DNA from: Arachis hypogaea
Taxonomy: Eukaryota; Streptophyta; Magnoliopsida; Fabales; Fabaceae
Length of the DNA: 64,000 bases
Direction: 5' to 3'
Assembly (NCBI RefSeq): GCF_003086295.3
Contig: NC_092040.1
Coordinates: 63,033,559 to 63,097,558, forward strand
Shown here: positions 1-11,155 of the stretch, piece by piece
How positions within the stretch are numbered: the stretch's first letter is position 1
How the letters are laid out: every line of letters starts with the position of its first letter
Position numbers and translations under genes: made by a program
The notes under the pieces: model-generated
Databases searched by the model: none
What the model was told of the DNA's origin: nothing
Seen by the model: only the letters and a program-made list of their open reading frames with translations

Positions 1-824
1 CATCGAGAGAGGGGTTAATCTATATGAATTATGTGGTGAATTTGAGGAATGAGCCACATAATTCAGTTTAGAGTTCATCCTTTCATGATTTCTTTAATCA
101 ATACACCTTGGTTAGTATGTGAGATGTAACTCTCCTTGGTTGAGATTATGGGAGTTGTGTGGCTGGATTAGATTTGAGCTTCATCTCTTCTCATGAACAA
201 TTAGATCACGAGAGTGGCAATTGGTTATGTTGAGAGAAATTGAATCACCAAGAGATTGGGATTCAATTACCCACTTGCCATGGATCTATACCCATGATTG
301 AGAAGGATTTGACTAACATCAATTCATGAAAACTTGCATCTCTGATCCCTAATGATTCTCTCTATCATTAATTTTCATTTCTTTTACTCTTAGTGTTTGG
401 ATACCCATTGCCCAATTCCCTTCTACACTCTTGCAATTTATTATTCTTGTCATTTACATTCTGTTTCTTTATTCCTTGCTATTTACTCTTATGTTCTTTA
501 AATTTCTGCAACCTTTAATTCCTTGCAATTTACCTTTGATGTCATTTAAGTTTCTTGCAATTTAAGTTTCCGTTATTTACTTTCACTTTATTTCTCTCTT
601 TTAGTTCTTTACATTCTTTGCCATTTAAATTCTTGCAATTATGTTCAAAAATCAAAATGCTCATGAAATCAAAACTATGTTTGCTTGACTAAATCTACCA
701 TTTAACTAAAGTTGCTTAATCTACCAATCTCCGTGGGATCGACCTCACTCTTTGTGAGTTTTATTACTTGATACGACCCGGTATACTTGCCGGTTATACG
801 TGAAATCTTAATTTTTACGTATCA
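1..824 (+). repeat. Element A 5' LTR, 3'-terminal 824 bp
   Basis: This segment matches 22417-23240 over its full length without gaps and ends in ACGTATCA, immediately before the primer site. By eye there are two substitutions, near positions 183 and 285. The last 110 bp contain a U5 module (GTGGGATCGACC, then a CACTC/GAGT stem and CGACCCGGTATACTTGCCGG) that also occurs, diverged, at the LTR ends of elements D and E. Confidence 0.95.
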
Positions 825-830
825 AGTTTT

Positions 831-847
831 TGGCGCCGTTGCCGGGG
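831..847 (+). other. Primer binding site of element A (tRNA-Asp)
   Basis: TGGCGCCGTTGCCGGGG starts six bases after the LTR end. It is complementary to the 3' end of plant tRNA-Asp(GUC), the primer typical of Athila and several Tat elements. Elements B, D and E carry the same site. Confidence 0.9.
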
Positions 848-1007
848 ATTGGAAAGATTGATAATGATTAAGTGAAAGGAGGTTTAGATTAAGCATTTTT
901 TTTAGTGTTTTTGTTAAGCCCACTAACTGTTTGATATTTTGTTTCACTAACCCCAATTTCACTCTAGTTCTAGAGTGTCTCACTTGTGATTTTGGTTTTG
1001 TTTGTGT

Positions 1008-2225
1008 ATGTCAGGAACTAGTAGACGTAATATTGAGGACGAGAGAACCCTCCGAAGGATAAGAAGAGCAGAAAGAGGAAAGCTAATAGTTGGTGAAGAA
1101 GAGTCAGAGGAAGAAGATCAAGTCATGGAGGATGAGATGCAAAATCCTCCTGGAGGGGTCAACAACAACAATGATGGACAAGCTAGAAGGGTATTATCCT
1201 CGTATACTATCCCTGATCCAAGACATTGTGGGAGTAGTATTGCTACACCAAATGTTCATGCCCATAACTTTGAGTTGAAACCTCAGCTCATCACTTTGGT
1301 ACAGAACAATTGCTCTTATGGAGGGGGACCTCTCGAAGACCCAAATCAACATCTATCTATTTTTCTGAGGATATGCAATACAGTGAAGACAAATGGAGTG
1401 CATCCAGATGTCTACAAGCTGCTACTATTTCCATTCTCTTTGAGGGACAAGGCCACTCAATGGCTAGAGTCATTCCCCAAGGAAAGCCTCAACAATTGGA
1501 ATGATGTGATGGGCAGATTTCTAGCAAAGTTCTACCCACCTCAAAGAATCATCAAGTTGAAGACAGAGGTTCAAACTTTCAGGCAAATGGAAGGGGAGTC
1601 ATTGTATGAAGCCTGGGAAAGATATAAGGCACTAATGAGAAGATGTCCCCCTGACATGTTTAGTGATTGGGTTAAGCTCCAAAACTTCTATGAAGGCTTA
1701 AGCTTAGAAGCAAGGAAGGGACTAGATTACTCATCAGGAGGATCACTCAACATGATGAAAACTGCCGAGGAGGCTCAAGACCTCATTGAGATTGTGGCAA
1801 ACAATCAATATTATTACTCATCAGAGAGGCAGCACAATCCGACCCCAAAGAAAGGTGTAATGGAGCTTGAAGGTGTTGATGCTATCTTGGCACAAAATAA
1901 GTTAATGCACCAACAAATCCAACAACAAATGGAGATGATAACAAAGAGAATGGATGGTTTGCAACTTGCAGCAGTGAACACAACAAATCAACCATTGCTT
2001 GAATGGAACCAAGGTGAAGGGACCAATGTTGAACAACCACAAGAACAAGTCCAGTACATGCAGAATACTTCAAATTCTCAGGATGAATTTCATGGTGATA
2101 CATACAACCCATCTTGGAAAAATCATGCCAATCTAAAGTGGGGTGAAAACCATTGGCAAAAGAACAGCAACCACAATCAAACCCGTAACACAAATAACCA
2201 AAATCACCATGCCAACAAACACTAA
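1008..2225 (+). CDS. gag: Gag of element A
   Basis: This is the capsid precursor of an Athila-type element, which would assemble the cytoplasmic particle that packages the RNA. The ATG at 1008 is the first in frame and lies about 180 bp after the LTR. The retrotransposon gag core is visible at roughly residues 80-260, with LLLFPFSLRDKATQWLES, WNDVMGRFLAKFYPP and ESLYEAWERYKALMRRCP, the usual Athila capsid signatures. The C-terminus is rich in Asn, Gln and His. The reading frame stops at 2225 inside an AAC/CAA-rich tract, while the downstream pol frame, shifted by +1, is already open from 2143. This is either a single-base deletion or a translational frameshift. The equivalent gag and pol of element E share one frame. 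Confidence 0.9.
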   Translation: MSGTSRRNIEDERTLRRIRRAERGKLIVGEEESEEEDQVMEDEMQNPPGGVNNNNDGQARRVLSSYTIPDPRHCGSSIATPNVHAHNFELKPQLITLVQNNCSYGGGPLEDPNQHLSIFLRICNTVKTNGVHPDVYKLLLFPFSLRDKATQWLESFPKESLNNWNDVMGRFLAKFYPPQRIIKLKTEVQTFRQMEGESLYEAWERYKALMRRCPPDMFSDWVKLQNFYEGLSLEARKGLDYSSGGSLNMMKTAEEAQDLIEIVANNQYYYSSERQHNPTPKKGVMELEGVDAILAQNKLMHQQIQQQMEMITKRMDGLQLAAVNTTNQPLLEWNQGEGTNVEQPQEQVQYMQNTSNSQDEFHGDTYNPSWKNHANLKWGENHWQKNSNHNQTRNTNNQNHHANKH

Positions 2226-5200
2226 CCAATATAGAAAAACACAAAACACATATCAACCACCCCATCATAATTCACAAACTCACCAAAATAACTTCTCTGC
2301 ACCATCATCCAACTCACAAAATTACCACACTAATCCACCCAACAACTTCCAACAACAATCAACCCCCATCATACCCCCAATTGACCATCATGAAACTAGA
2401 ATCTCAAGTCTTGAAGCAACCTTGCAAGCACTTGCTCAAACCACTCAAGCCTTAGCTAAGGGACACAAGGAACATGAGGTCATCATGAAGAATATTGAGA
2501 GACAAGTGGGACAATTGGCCAAACAAGCCGAGAGACCAACCAATGTTCTCCCAAGTGACACAATACCCAACCCAAGAGAAGAATGTAAGGCTCTGCAGTT
2601 AAGGAGTGGCAAGGTAGTTGGTGAAAGTTCAAATAAAGAAGCAATAAAACCCAAAGAGCAAGACACAGTGGAAGTATATGTGGAAAGGAAAGATGAAGAA
2701 AAGGGTTCAACATCTAACAAAGGCAAAGAAGTTGTCAAACCACAAGGCAACCCACCCGGACAAAGAAGCAACCATGATAGCAATGGGAGTGTGAATCCAC
2801 AACAAGAAAACAAAAATGAAGGAGTAAAAGCCTATGTACCCAAGCTTCCGTACCCAACCAGGATACACAAAGGAGCAAAGGACCAACAATTCCCAAGGTT
2901 CTTAGAAATCTTCAAGAAACTTGAAATCAACATCCCATTGGCAGAAGCTCTGGAACAGATGCCATTATATGCAAAGTTTCTCAAGGAATTGATCACCAAG
3001 AAGAGAAGTTGGCAAGAAAAAGAAACGGTGATTCTCAATCAAGAGTGTAGTGCCATCATTCAAAAAGGGTTACCTCCAAAACTCAAAGACCCTGGCAGCT
3101 TCCTCATACCCTGCACGATTGGGAGCATGGCCGTTGACAAGTCACTTTGTGACCTGGGAGCAAGCATTAACCTAATGCCCCTTACCATGATGAAGAAAAT
3201 GATGATTGAAGAGCTTAAACCCACAAGGATGTCACTCCAACTTGCTGACAGATCCATCAAAATACCAAATGGAGTAGTTGAGAACCTCTTGGTGAAGGTG
3301 GGAAACTTCATATTTCCAGCTGATTTTGTGGTCCTAGACATGGATGAAGAGGGAAACAATTCAGTCATTCTTGGTAGACCCTTTCTGGCTACAGCTAGAA
3401 CAATCATTGATGTGGAAAAGGGAGAGATGATTTTCAGAGTGCATGATGAGCAAATGACCATAAATGTCTTCAAAGCAATGCAACACCCTGTTGAGAAAGA
3501 AAATTGCATGAGGATTGATGTAGTAGATTCTTTGGTTGAAGAAGTGCTTGACACAAACCATCAAATGAAACAAGAGGAAGTCCATAACATCAAGGGACAA
3601 GAAGAGAACAAATTGGAAGCATCAGGGGAACCAAGTGAAGCTACGAAAGAAGAGGCACCACAACAAGAGTTAAAACCACTACCCCCTCATCTTAAATATG
3701 CATTCCTTGGTGAGAAGGACAGCTTCCCAGTGATCATCAATTCCACATTGAATGCAGAGGAAGAAGAAAAGCTCCTTGTGGTTTTGAAAGCTCACAAAGA
3801 GGCGTTGGGATGGACCATTGATGACTTGAAAGGCATAAGCCCTGCTGTATGCATGCACAAGATACTTTTAGAGGAGAATTCCAAACCAGTGGTACAACCT
3901 CAAAGAAGATTGAATCCCACAATGAAGGAGGTTGTTCAAAAGGAAGTCCTGAAGTTGTGTAAGGCTGGGATCATCTACCCTATATCTGGCAGCCCATGGG
4001 TCAGTCCAGTGCAAGTAGTGCCTAAGAAAGGGGGGATGACTGTCATTGTTAATGAGAAGAATGAGCTTATTCCAACACGAACAGTGACAGGGTGGAGGAT
4101 GTGCATAGACTATAGGAGGCTGAATGATGCCACACGAAAGGATCACTTCCCTCTACCTTTCATTGACCAGATGCTTGAAAGATTGGCTGGCCATGCTTAT
4201 TACTGTTTTCTTGATGGATATTCTGGGTATAACCAGATTGTGGTTGACCCCATGGATCAAGAGAAGACTTCCTTTACTTGTCCCTTTGGAGTCTTTGCAT
4301 ACAGGAGAATGCCATTTGGACTGTGTAATGCCCCAGCTACCTTTCAAAGGTGCATGCTATCAATCTTCTCAGACATGGTAGAAAAATTTATTGAAGTCTT
4401 TATGGATGATTTCTCTGTTTATGGTGACTCTTTCAATACTTGCTTGCATCATCTTACCCTAGTCTTGAAAAGGTGCCAAGAAACCAATTTAGTTTTGAAT
4501 TGGGAGAAGTGCCATTTCATGGTACCCGAAGGCATTGTTCTTGGTCATAAAATTTCAAGAAAGGGTATAGAGGTTGACAAGGCAAAAGTAGAAATTATAG
4601 AAAAACTTCCTTTGCCAACTAGTGTGAAAGCTGTTAGAAGTTTCTTGGGGCATGCTGGATTCTATAGGAGATTCATCAAAGATTTTTCCAAAATAGCAAA
4701 GCCACTAAGCAATTTGCTGGTGGTAGACAATCCTTTTATCTTTGATGATGAATGCAAACATGCTTTTGAAACTCTAAAGGCTAAGCTCACCACAGCACCG
4801 ATCATCACACCCCCAACTTGGGGACTACCTTTTGAACTCATGTGTGATGCAAGCAACCTTGCAATCGGTGCTGTGTTGGGGCAGAGGAAGGAAAAGAAGC
4901 TTCATGTTATCTACTATGCAAGCAAGGTATTGAATGAAGCTCAAAGAAACTACACCACAACAGAGAAAGAGCTACTAGCTGTGGTATATGCTTTTGATAA
5001 GTTTAGACAATATTTGATTGGATCCAAAGTGTTAGTGTATACTGACCACGCTGCTATTAAGTATCTTATGTCAGAACAGGATGCCAAAACAAGGCTAATC
5101 AGATGGGTGCTACTCCTACAAGAGTTTGACATTGAGATCAAAGATAGAAAGGGCAATGAAAATCAAGTTGCTGATCACTTATCAAGGGTACCACAAGATG

Positions 5201-5490
5201 CATGCCAAGACAACCTTCCACCAATAAATGAAGAATTTCCAGATGAACACCTCTTGCACATTCAACATGTCCCTTGGTTTGCAGACATGGCCAACTACAA
5301 GGCGGGAAGAATCATTCCACAAGAGTACACAAAACAACAAGTTAAGAAGCTGTTGCATGAGGCTAGGTTCTTCTTCTGGGATGAACCATTCTTGTTCAAA
5401 AGATGCCCAGATGGAATGATAAGAAGATGTGTGTTAGAGGATGAGATGAAGAACATACTATGGCATTGTCACAACTCTAGTTATGGTGGT
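2143..5490 (+). CDS. pol: Pol of element A, 5' part: Gag tail, protease, RT, RNase H, start of integrase
   Basis: The frame opens in the Asn/Gln-rich Gag tail and continues without a stop to the insertion point of element B. In order: a basic linker; an aspartic protease with CDLGASINLMP (near nt 3148); reverse transcriptase with MCIDYRRLN, the substrate-binding [16 protein letters not shown] and the catalytic FMDD at 4399-4410; RNase H starting at LMCDASNLAIGAVLG and including [13 protein letters not shown] and TDHAA; and the first half of the integrase HHCC zinc motif (HCHNSSYGG). The last five bases, GTGGT, are the duplicated target of element B, and the gene resumes at 14972. There is no internal stop, so the gene was probably functional before the interruption. 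It has no start codon of its own and would need a +1 frameshift from gag. Confidence 0.93.
5486..5490. repeat. Left target-site duplication of element B (GTGGT)
   Basis: GTGGT directly precedes the TGTTCC start of the element B LTR and recurs directly after its end at 14967-14971. Removing the element and one copy restores the element A integrase frame. Confidence 0.97.
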
Positions 5491-5941
5491 TGTTCCGAGG
5501 GTTACCTGAAACGTGTAGCTCGGTCGTTTTGGAGAAGTCCCGAGGTGGGGGAACTGATGACCCGAGCTTGATATGTAGAGTGGTTGGTGGTTGTACCTGC
5601 AATGACACTCCGATGCTTAAGTTAGCATGGGTCCAAGCAGATATGTGTAGAATGTGGAATGTGTGTCATACCTGGGTGCTCCAGTGTATTTATAGTAGTT
5701 GGCCGTGATCTTCCCTGGATAAGATATTCTTATCTTATCTTATCTTTTGGGAGTTTTATCTCTATCTTTATGGAACCGCCTTTCCTAGGCCTTTTCGGCC
5801 TTTAGATTTTGGGCTGCGTTCCTTTTGATGGGCCTTCTTAGCTTTATTGTCCGAGGTCCGACCTCAGGCGTGGGCCTTGGGACGAGGTCGGACCTTTCAT
5901 GGATTTCGCCGAGTTGGAGGAGCCCGGTCAAGGTATGAACA
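5491..5941 (-). repeat. Element B 3' LTR (minus strand)
   Basis: 451 bp, bounded by TGTTCCGAGG and GGTATGAACA, and nearly identical to 14516-14966 (two substitutions, in CTTTATGG/CTTTGTGG and AGATTT/AGATAT). It also contains a tandem TCTTATCTTATC stretch near 5730. Confidence 0.97.
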
Positions 5942-5957
5942 GTGCCCCTGCCCGAGT
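5942..5957 (-). other. Polypurine tract of element B
   Basis: On the minus strand the bases just upstream of the 3' LTR read CTCGGGCAGGGGCAC, a purine-rich stretch at the expected position for priming plus-strand DNA synthesis. The position supports the call more than the composition does. Confidence 0.6.
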
Positions 5958-6569
5958 TCGTCCTTTTTGGGAGGTCGAGCTCGGGCATAGTAGTTTTTCA
6001 AAATTCAAAAATGGTCGTTCCTGCATTTATTGCATTTTACCGTTTCTCCTCGATTTCCGTTCGGGCTTTGTGAAGGCATTATTTATTTGCCCCTTTCGTC
6101 CTTTTCTTCGTTTATTCTGTTCCTTTCCTGTTTTCTGAGTTTTCGCCATCTCCTTTTTTGAGCACTGCTTCCTTTTTCTTTTGTTTTTCTTTCCCCGAAT
6201 CTTTCCGCGTGTCTTTCCGGGGTTTCCTCTGCGCCGCCGTTCCGTTCTCCTTGCTTCGGAGCTCGTCGTCCTCGTTTCTTTCTTCCAGGTTTGTTCCCAT
6301 CTCTTTTCTTGTGCACATATGCTTCTGTTTCTTTTGTGTGGCTCTTTGTTTGTTTCTTTTTCCCTATGCCTGGGTTGCCCCGAAACGAGGCGCCGCCAGT
6401 TGTTTGTACATGGGGGGGGGACTCTTTTTTGTTCTCTGGTATTTTGCTCCGGGTTGCTGTATTTTCTTCTAAAAGATCTTTGTTTCTTGCTTTGCTGAAT
6501 GGGTTCTCGCTGTCTGCTTTTATGTGATTTTTGCTTGCTGTTGTATTCTTCTTTGTAGGCAAGAATTTT

Positions 6570-8483
6570 ATGTCTCGGAAGGTTCTTCAAGCGATGTCGA
6601 CCAAGATTCCAAGTGGTCTTGGTTGGGTAGATCCTGTTCCTCTAAGAGTCCTTTCTGTGGTAGATTCTGAGTATTTAGCTAGGTTTCGTAGGCAATGTAG
6701 CATATGTGAAGATAGAGAGTCTGAGAGGGATTATGAACTAGTAGCCTCGGATTCCGAGGAGTGAGTTTGCTTCCCGCCCTTAGATAGTTCCGAGAAGCTC
6801 TTCTTTTACGCTTATGATTGTTTTTTCTCTAAGCTGAGTGTCCGACTTCCTTTTACCGACCTGGAGTCCGAGGTGTTATGGTCTTGTAACCTTGCCCCTA
6901 CGCAGCTCCATCCAAATTCTTGGGCATTTTTAAAGCTGTTTCAACTTTTGTGTCAGTTTTTGGGCGTTGCTCCCTCTATTTCTCTTTTTTCTTACTTGTT
7001 TGTGTTGACGAAGCCGGGGTCAGGTGGAGGGAAGGTATCTTGGGTCTCTTTTAGGGCTAACCAGGGAAGAAAGTTTTGTACCCTGTATGATGAGTCCTTT
7101 CACGATTTTAAGAACTTTTATTTCAAGGTCCGGGCTACTGGAGACGTCTGACCTTTCTTTCTAGATGAGAGTGGGGAGCCTTCTTTTCCTCTTTGTTGGC
7201 AGGAGAATGTAGTGTCTGCTAAGTATACCTTTGAGAGTCTAGATGAGGTGGAGCAGGCTTTTGTGGGTGTGGTGAGCAGTTTATGGGGTCGGGCACCTCA
7301 CTTGGACACGAAGAAAATGTTGGGAGATCCAAGCCTTCTCCGTTCCGAGTTAGGTAGTTCCCGACCTCTTTCGAGATTCATCTTTTTTAGTATTTTGGTT
7401 TTGCTTGTTTTTGGTGGAATTTCTGTTGTGGTAATCCTTTTCTTTTTTTCTTGCAGAGATGTCTTCTCAGGCGGATTCCATGAAGTTCCTTCGTCGGACG
7501 AAGAAGTCTGTGGCTGCTCGGAATATCGAGGCCGGGGAGGCTTCTGCCCGATCTTCTCCGCAGAAGACTACTGTGGGTGTTCAGACTCGGTCGAAGACTA
7601 TTCCGACTCCCCAGTTCCGAGCTATAAGTCAGGATCCTCCGACCTCTGGGCCTGCTACTTCTTCTCCTCCTCCGTCCTCGGGTCCTCCTCCCAAGAAGCA
7701 GAAGACCTCTCAAGAGCTTGCCGGTTTCAACGATAAGGACTTTGATGCTCTTGGTTGGATTGAACAGCATATTCTCCCTCAGACCTTTATTTCTACTGAT
7801 GATGTGTCTATGGAGCATCATTTTCAGTATATGGCGCGGAGCTGTGTCCGGATGGCTAGTCTTCATGCCGCTATTGCCCAGGAGTTCAAGAAATCCCCCT
7901 TGGGGCGACCAGCTCCCGACTTGAGAAGGCTCAGTCCGAGTTTGATAGGATTAGTCAACTGAAGGCTGCCAGGATTACTGAGCTGGAGGCCTCTTTGGAG
8001 AAAGAGAAAACTAAAGCTACCGCGGCTGTGGCGGCAGCGAAGACATCTGAGGAGATGGCGAAGGCGGCGACGGAGAATTATAATCGGATATGTGCCGAGC
8101 TTGTGGAGACGAAGGAGAAGTTGCAATCTGCTCGGGATGATTTTTACGAGCTAGAAGGTCATGTGGCCAAGGGTATGGATGCTATGTTTGAGAATTTGAA
8201 GGCTCAGGTCCGAGTTCTTGCTCCTGACCTGGATCTGAGCTTATTTAGTACGGATAACGTTGTTGTGGAGGGAAAGATTGTTCCTGCTCCCAACGAGGAT
8301 GAGGTTCCGGTGTCCGACCCCAAAGTTCCGTTTGTGAACCCGACCTTACCCTTGGCCGGGGATGGCTCTGGTGTGGAGGTTTCAAACCGGGATGACGTTG
8401 CCGTCGATGCAGTCCCGATTTCTATGTTTCCTCCGCAGCCTTCTGTTGATGTGGAGTCTGGAAAGGACCTTGATCCTCTGTAA
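6570..8483 (+). pseudogene. Antisense extra ORF (aORF) of element B, two exons, with two stops and a frameshift
   Basis: This frame runs opposite to gag-pol, between the integrase and the 3' LTR, where Tat elements are known to carry an antisense ORF of unknown function. Exon 1 (ATG at 6570 to 7353) contains the segment QLHPNSWAFLKLFQ and WVSFRANQG, which resembles the putative gypsy-type transposon domain (Transposase_28). It is broken by TGA at 6762 and 7149. A 103-bp intron is predicted at 7354-7456 (GTAGTT...TTGCAG); splicing joins the frames exactly at a split codon. Exon 2 has a Ser/Pro/Lys-rich stretch, then a long Ala/Glu/Lys coiled coil (from about 7940), ending at 8483. A frameshift lies near 7905. 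The protein's role is unknown. Confidence 0.75.
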
Positions 8484-9291
8484 CCTTTTATTTTTGGTGT
8501 TTTGCCCGACCTGTGGGCTCTTTTGTTTTTGGATGGTTTCTGTGAACGCTTTGGACACCTTTTTGCCTTATTAGCTACTTGTAGTAACTTTTTAGCTTTT
8601 TTATGCGGTGTTTTTGTTCGCGTTTTGACTTTTTGTTCCGCCTTTATGCTTTTTAGTTGTTTTTGGATAACAACTTTTTAGCTAGCGCTTGGAACTTTTG
8701 CTTGTACTTTTTAGTTGTATAGCAACCTTTTAGTAAGCATTTTCGAAATCTTTTGTTTTCGTTTTTTCGCTTGTACTTTTTAGTTGTATAGCAACTTTCT
8801 AGTAAGCGCTTCCGAAATCTTTGTTTTCGCCGTTTTAAGGCTTCTTTCTTTGGATCCGGGTTTTTTCTCGGACCTCGGACGTTTCGAGTACCTCCTTTTG
8901 TTGGGTCCGACCTTGTTGTTGGTCGGCCTTTTAAGTTATTTTTGTAATCTCTTTTTATTTGGCTTTTTGAGCCTTTTCAGAGTTACTTTATAACTTCTCA
9001 CATTAATTTGAACCTCGTCGCTTTATCTTTGCCGACCTTGTGTGGCCTCTTGGCAAATGATTTTTTGCGTTTTGTCGAGCATAAATTAATGCGCCTTGGC
9101 GGGGTACTTTCTAGGATTTGTTTCATCATGAGGAAGAAGAAAAGAAAATAGAAAAATTTGATTAGTATTAAAAAAGAAAGAATATTTACATAGTGTTTAC
9201 CCTTGAATAGGTCGGGTGTCTTTACTTTAACCGGGTGTCTCATTAAAAAACCCTTGCAGGGGAAAAAGAGTACACCTCGGGTTAAATTTTT
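8484..9291. other. Non-coding spacer of element B between aORF and integrase
   Basis: A T-rich region with no convincing ORF. A roughly 65-bp unit with TTTTTAGTTGTATAGCAAC and CGAAATCTTTTG is repeated with variation between about 8700 and 8830. Since both genes converge here, the spacer probably holds the 3' ends of both transcripts; no specific terminator signal is visible. Confidence 0.6.
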
Positions 9292-11155
9292 CTAGCTGTA
9301 GTACCGTCTTAGATTACAGGCGTGCCAGGCCCTGGGCAGCTCATTGCCTTCTAGGTCGGATACTTTGTAATAGCCTGTCCCTAAGACTTCTGTTACCTTG
9401 TAGGGTCCTTTCCAATTTGCAGCTAGCTTTCCTTCTCCCGATTTTTGTGTTCCGATGTCATTTCGGATTAGAATCAGGTCGTGTATGGAGAAGCTTCGCT
9501 TTATCACTTTCTGATTGTATCTGAGGGCCGTTCTCCTTTTTAAGGCTTCTTCTCGAATTCGGGCTCTTTCTCGGACCTCGGGGAGGAGGTCGAGTTCTTC
9601 CTTTTGTGCCTGCGGGTTGCCTCCTTCGTTGTAGAAGATGACTCTGGGTGACGCTTCATCTATTTCGATAGGAATCATTGCCTCCATCCCGTAAGCTAGT
9701 CAGAATGGTGATTCTCCCGTTGTAGAGTGTGGGGTTGTCCGATATGCCCATAGCACCTGGGGGAGCTCTTCGGCCCATGCCCCTTTGGCCTCTTGGAGTC
9801 TTCGTTTTAACCCGGCCAAGATGACTTTATTTGCAGCCTCTGCTTGTCCATTGGCTTGTGGGTGCTCGACTGATGTGAATTGCTGTTTGATTTTTAGTTC
9901 GGCCACCAAGTTCTGAAAACTTGTGTCCGTGAACTGTGTTCCATTGTCTGTTGTGATGGAGTAGGGGACTCCGAACCTTGTGACAATGTTTTTGTATAGG
10001 AATTTGCGGCTTTTCTGAGCCGTAATGGTGGCTAAGGGTTCAGCTTCGATCCATTTTGTGAAGTAGTCGACCCCTACTATGAGGTATTTGACTTGCCCCG
10101 GTCCTTGTGGGAACGGGCCGAGTAGGTCGAGTCCTCATTTTGCGAAGGGCCATGGTGCGGTGATGCCGATAAGGTCTTCGGGTGGTGCCTTGTGAAAATT
10201 GGCGTGTTTTTGGCAGGGGGGCATATTTTCACAAACTCCGTTGCGTCTCTTTGCAAGGTCGGCCAGTAGAACCCGGCTCTGACTATTTTCTTGGATAGTG
10301 CCCGAGCTCCGAGATGGTTCCCACACATGCCTCCGTGGACTTCTTCGAGGACGCTTTTTGCTTCTGAGGTTGGGACGCACCTAAGGAGGGGGTTTGAGAA
10401 TCCTCTTCTGTATAATACGTCGTGAATTAGTGTATAATTCTGGGCGTCTTTCGTGAGTCTTTTAGCTTCCTTTCTTTCGGCGGGGAGAGTTCCCGACTTC
10501 AGGTAGTTGAGTATGGGGGTCATCCATCCTTGCTGTTGGTTGGATATATTTAGCGTTTCTTCCTCTCTTAGCACGGAGGGAGATTGTAAGGTTTCTTGGA
10601 GGAGACTTCTGTTGTTGCCTCCGGGCTTGGTGCTGGCGAGCTTTGAGAGAGCGTCTGCCCGGGCGTTTTGTTCCCGAGGTATGTGCTGGATTTGTATTTC
10701 TGAAAAGTGGCGTAATTGCGCCTGTGTTTGGTCCAGGTATTTTTTCATAGTTGGGTCTTTGGCCTGGTAGCTTCCATTTACTTGTGATGTGACGACCTGG
10801 GAGTCGCTGAAGATCGTGATTCTCTGGGCTCCGACCTCTTCGGCTAGCTTTAGACCTGCTAGTAGGGCCTCGTATTCGGCTTGGTTGTTCGAAGCCTGGA
10901 ACTCGAATTTTAGGGATAGTTCTATCCGTGTTCCTTGGTCGCTTTCGAGTATAACCCCGGCTCCGCTTCCTGTTTTGTTTGAGGATCCGTCGACATACAG
11001 GTTCCATGAGAGTGGGGTTCCAGGGGTCTCCGTGTATTCTGCGATGAAGTTGGCTAGATACTGAGATTTTATGGCAGTCCGGGCTTCATATTGGAGGTCG
11101 AACTCGGACAGTTCCACCGCCCATTGTAGTATTCGTCCTGCCAGGTCTGTTTTTT
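9292..11155 (-). pseudogene. pol: Pol of element B, 3' part: second RNase H and integrase, broken
   Basis: Read on the minus strand it starts after a one-base slip in an A run near 11152-11158. The second (archaeal-type) RNase H contains NLYVDGSSNKTGSGAG, NNQAEYEALLAGL and ARADALSKLAST; this domain copies the RNase H function and is diagnostic of Tat elements. The integrase follows, with HLGARALSKKIVRAGFYWP, a zinc motif and the DDE core. The gene has a one-base deletion in a C run near 10216, a TGA near 10135, and a TGA at 9697-9699, so no full integrase can be made. The last segment (9292-9687) is the C-terminal domain with GKLAANWKGPYKV and ends CNLRRYYS. The middle part (9910-10134) is open. 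Confidence 0.88.

Noticed and set aside
6027..6590. Long minus-strand frames rich in Lys and Arg
   Set aside because: They are reverse readings of a T/C-rich leader upstream of the antisense ORF; no homology or conserved motif.
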